Assembly: GCA_008921705.1 (NCBI GenBank)
Contig: VFFE01008410.1
Coordinates: 943,957 to 1,007,956 of the forward strand
DNA length: 64,000 nucleotides
Direction of reading: 5' to 3'
DNA from: Burhinus oedicnemus
Taxonomy: Eukaryota > Chordata > Aves > Charadriiformes > Burhinidae
Below, piece after piece: positions 60,694 through 64,000 of this stretch. A model generated the notes under the pieces. That model searched no databases, was not told the origin of the DNA, and saw only the letters and a program-made list of their open reading frames with translations. Numbering within the stretch: position 1 is the first letter of the stretch; each line of letters opens with the position of its first letter. The position numbers were made by a program, and so were the translations under genes.

Positions 60694-61982
60694 CTGGAAA
60701 GAAAAGGACATTTCAGGCAGTGATTTTGTCCTGCTGTGCTTGAAAGTATGTCTAATGCAAGGAAAGCATCTAATTTCCATGTTGGTTACCAAATCAGTGC
60801 CTAAGAGGACTACTTCTCCATTGCACTTCAGTGCCTGAATGGAGTGTTCCTTCATACCGAACTTCATTCGTATTGCATCCGTATGATTACAAATATTGAA
60901 ACTCCTGCAACTCCATTTCCATAATTTACTTCCCTCCCCCAACCTTGCCAACAGGTTTCCTTTTGCTATTATTGGCTGGTTTTGGATTTATACATGAGAA
61001 GCCCTATCACTACTTTTTATTTAGCTTTGTAGGCACCTTAGTTACTTGATTGCCAAAGATTATGAAGGTAGAGGTGGCAGATGCATCCAGTGTCAGCATT
61101 ATCACATTATCTTACAGACTCCTAAACAGACATAAATTATCTGATCAGAAATAGAACTGAGAACAGTCCTGATGTTCTTCAGAGGTTTCAGAAATACTTT
61201 GTTGATTTTGGTTTTAATTCAGCCAGCTGCAAATGGCTGGCTGAACTGAAGCAGTACTGTGGTAAAGAGGAGGATAAACTTTTGGCAGTAATTTAACACA
61301 GATATGAGTGAATAAAACTCAAACAAATCACAGAAACATTTTTGATATTTTCTTCAAAATGTCATCTCATAAATTCAGTTTGAGCAAAGACCAGCAGCTT
61401 TTTTTTCCCTCTCAAAATAAGTTGAGAAATTACAGAAAATATTTGCCAATGATGCAATTTTTGTTTTTATCAACTCTGTGACTACATTAAAATGAACACC
61501 AGAAATGAAACCCTTTTTAAAACTCGTTTCTTGTCCCTGTTATAAAAAATCACGTAATATTTTTAATTGTTTTGTTTCTTAAATGCCATATACCCATTTT
61601 AAATAGAATTTTGCAACTAGATGAAAAGAACCTTGTGGAGCAGAAAGTTTGTGAAAGTCACGTCCTATGCCATTAGATCAAAAAAAGTGTATCTTCTTTC
61701 TGCAATCCCCAGTTTTAGTGTGGGCTTTGGGTTTTTGTTGTTGTTGTTGTGGGGGTTTTTTGTTGTTTTTTTGGTTTTTGTTTTGTTTTTAAAGTTGTGC
61801 TATAACCCAGAAAGCCTAGCTCAGATATCTGGTGATGGTATTCACTGGCCAATGTGAAATTACTCATGGTGCACAGGTAGGTAGGGAGGAATTTCAACAG
61901 AAACTAAAGATACCCATATTATTAACAACACATTTTCCACCTCTCTTTCCAAGGACTGGATGAGCCATATCTGTCTGCATAC
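60694..61982 (-). other. Probable intron between exons A and B
   Basis: Begins (minus strand) with GTATGC after exon A and ends with the TTTCTTTCCAG acceptor of exon B. It contains the T/G-rich tract at 61731-61793 and a 10-bp inverted repeat near 61218-61245 (TTCAGCCAGC and complement). No other feature was seen. Confidence 0.5.
61731..61793. repeat. GTT/T-rich low-complexity tract
   Basis: On the plus strand this starts with GTT units and becomes poly-T with single G interruptions. On the minus strand it is A/C-rich like a retroposon tail. No adjacent element was identified. Confidence 0.8.
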
Positions 61983-62111
61983 CTGAGCAAGCTGTGTAGG
62001 TGCCAAAAGCATGGCAAACTTGCGAAGTCTGAGAAAGGATGTAGTCATATTTAACACTGCTTTCTGGATATATATTTTCCCCTGAAGAGCCTTCAAGCTG
62101 TCAATATCCTT
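61983..62111 (-). CDS. Probable internal exon of an unassigned minus-strand gene (exon A)
   Basis: Minus strand, 129 bp. A strong acceptor (GCTTGTTTATTTTTAG) precedes 43 open codons in phase 0, followed by a strong donor GCTCAG/GTATGC, again phase 0. The translation begins KDIDSLKALQGKIYIQKAV and continues with SFLRLRKFAMLLAPTQLAQ: two leucine-rich helices with a basic patch and a proline turn. Joined to exon B it gives a continuous helical stretch of 65 residues. I cannot name the family. The L-x-P-x-Q turn between helices faintly recalls DOG1/TGA-type helical domains, but that is a guess. Upstream exons were not found between 62112 and 64000. Confidence 0.6.
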
Positions 62112-64000
62112 CTAAAAATAAACAAGCCTATGAGCAATGCAGCAGTGCCTTTATAGCTGGTGATGAGAATGAGTGCCCAAAGGTAAATGAACACCCTAAG
62201 CTACTGACACATTGCACTTTTAAATTGGTGAGAGGAGACACCTCCTTCCCCCCAAATTTTGACCCATGGGCAAAAAAGAATCAAATGTACTGTTTTATAA
62301 GCAGAAGTGACACTTCAAACAATTGTGGGCAAAGCCCCAACTCCTGAAACAAATAGCTAAGATAAAAGATGATCAAATTAATTAAAACAGTGAGAAAAAA
62401 GTCTTTAATTTGGGCTGAAATTAATGTTGCATATGGCAGATGAGATAAATCACTATGACACAGAAAGCGCTTGTTGCAGAGCAGACAATGTCTCCTTCGA
62501 CTTCAAAATGGTTCAACTCCATTTTAAAACTGAAAATATGACTCTTAGCAGGACCAGCTCCTGCAGAAGTGGATATATATGCTGTATAATTGCTGAAGCA
62601 GTGACATTACATTTCTAATCTGTACATGTCTTATAAAGCTGTCAAAAACTCCGTAGGAAAGTCATAATGCAATTGGTATGCAAATGAGGTGGGAGCTGTT
62701 TGACTTATTAGAATGTAGAGAAGAACAAACTGGCTTTTTCTGCCTATTCCTTCCCCCATGTTATTCCTAGAGGTCAGACTCAACCCTTTGCTTTTCCAAA
62801 ATCTTCCTAAAAGTGTCTCTATTCAGACCTCTAATCTTAACCTCTCTGGATTCTCCACTGTTATTGCTTCCACTTTTGAAATACTTAGATTTTATAAAAC
62901 AAAACAATTCTCCACTACAGGATTCTACAACTTTTTTTAAAATTATTATTAGTTATTTAATTTTTTTTTCTATTTTTGACTTTAACACTATAAACTGGGG
63001 CACTGTGTTAGTAGCCCACAGAAGAACCAATGCCTCTGAATTTATTTCAGTCTCTGGCCTTAGATGACATTTTATTATTCAGAACACAAGAATGCGTAAG
63101 TAATACCAAACAGAGCAAGTTTCCTGTTCTAGGAAGCTCAGGATAGTCTCTTTGTGTAGGAGGCTACCCCTTGAATAAACTTGTAGCATTAGCCTATCTA
63201 TCTCAGCTGCTCAGCAAAAGATGCTTGCTTTCTCCCCAGATGAATTCTACATCGCCGGCTTTAAGCTACAGGTAACAGTTCCAGCTAGAGCTATACATTT
63301 TAGGGTAATTATTCTTGTCCTTGTTCAATCACCATTCCTTCAATAGCAGTGACCAGAGTATTTTCAGAAAAGAGAGCTCTAAAGTCCATAATCTCATGAG
63401 AAAAATCCTGGTGAAACCCTATGAGTATAACCAAGAGTTTAATTTCTAGTGTATATAGGTTTATTGTTGCATTTAAAGATCAAGTAAATCTTGTCTACAC
63501 AACAGAAATGGTGTAAAACTGGCATATTTATTTGAAATCCATTTTCTCATCTTGCTTGGCCTTTCTCTTTTTCAGTAGCGTAATTCATTTGATCTCACTT
63601 GGGCCCTATTTCTAGGACAGGATGAGAAGGGAGTCAGGGTTTTTCCATCTCTTTTGCATGTGGATGAATCACTTTTACAATCATAAGAAATGAAAGGACA
63701 ACTAAACTTAATATTCTATCTAATCCATAGAATCTTTTTTCCCAAACTGAAATGTATATATTTTGTTTGTATAAGATAAAGGTAAGTGAACTGACAGGCA
63801 AAGCTGAGGAGGAAAGCAAAGCAAAATAACAAGCAGAAATCCAAGGGAAGACAACAGTGTGGTTGTGGTTATGCAAAATTTAAGGAAATAATGAAAAGAA
63901 AATATGTATTGGTACCACCTACCAGTTGAAGCAGCCTCTAGAAAACTTAATTTTCATACTAGTGGCAAATGCAGGTTTGTGTATGCAGAAGTGATAGATC
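62112..64000. other. Noncoding, probably intronic on the minus strand
   Basis: No further exon could be supported. The segment at about 62400-62700 is compact, of mixed composition and includes a perfect octamer ATGCAAAT (around 62678-62685), so it might be a conserved noncoding element. Otherwise AT-rich. Confidence 0.45.

Noticed and set aside
60436..60951. 171-codon open frame on the minus strand as a gene of its own
   Set aside because: It has no ATG at its start, and it reads straight through the strong splice sites of exon B. Outside the 22 exon codons it has no protein-like pattern or domain.
1..64000. CRISPR arrays, tRNA or rRNA genes, bacterial or phage systems
   Set aside because: No regularly spaced direct repeats, no cloverleaf with the conserved tRNA boxes and no rRNA-like sequence were found. 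The CR1 and LTR content places the window in a bird nuclear genome.

Overview
The window looks like ordinary AT-rich nuclear DNA from a bird. CR1 non-LTR retrotransposons with the avian 3' terminus (repeats of the ATTCTATG type) occur at least seven times. Three solo LTRs with the layout of avian ERVL-class elements are present. The remaining DNA is low-complexity, intron- or intergenic-like sequence. There are no bacterial-style operons, CRISPR arrays, tRNA or rRNA genes, and no intact long protein-coding gene.

Layout. 1175-2503: CR1 copy I (minus), 5'-truncated in the reverse transcriptase. 7280-7425: an old CR1-like tail (minus). 16208-16785: solo LTR 1. 27390-29598: CR1 copy II (plus), interrupted inside its reverse transcriptase by solo LTR 3 (27760-28410) with a perfect 5-bp target duplication. 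31561-32163: CR1 copy III (minus). 38477-39027: CR1 copy IV (plus). 45373-45966: solo LTR 2 with a perfect 5-bp duplication. About 52040-56468: a near-full-length CR1, copy V (plus), with recognisable ORF1, endonuclease and reverse transcriptase, all disabled. 57124-57592: CR1 copy VI (minus). Between them lie microsatellites, homopolymer runs, several inverted repeats and one G-quadruplex-type motif.

Host gene. The only good evidence for host coding sequence is on the minus strand. Two exon-like blocks (62111-61983 and 60693-60628) have strong splice sites, matching phase and protein-like translations. Weaker candidates (35971-35889, 33353-33227, 32509-32442) could be later exons of the same transcription unit. 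If so, much of the right half of the window is intronic and CR1 V and VI, LTR 2 and CR1 IV sit in introns. I do not recognise the protein.

How the parts relate. CR1 activity came in several waves, since copies differ in decay and in the CR1 lineage they resemble. LTR 3 is younger than CR1 copy II because it splits it. All three LTRs share one promoter plan: a CRE-type CGTCA site, then a TATA position, then an ATTAAA-type polyadenylation position. It is best kept in LTR 2, half kept in LTR 3 and eroded in LTR 1. I found no convincing undescribed biological system. The items most worth a second look are the unassigned minus-strand exons, the 25-bp near-perfect hairpin at 8042-8097, and the conserved CRE/TATA module of the LTRs.
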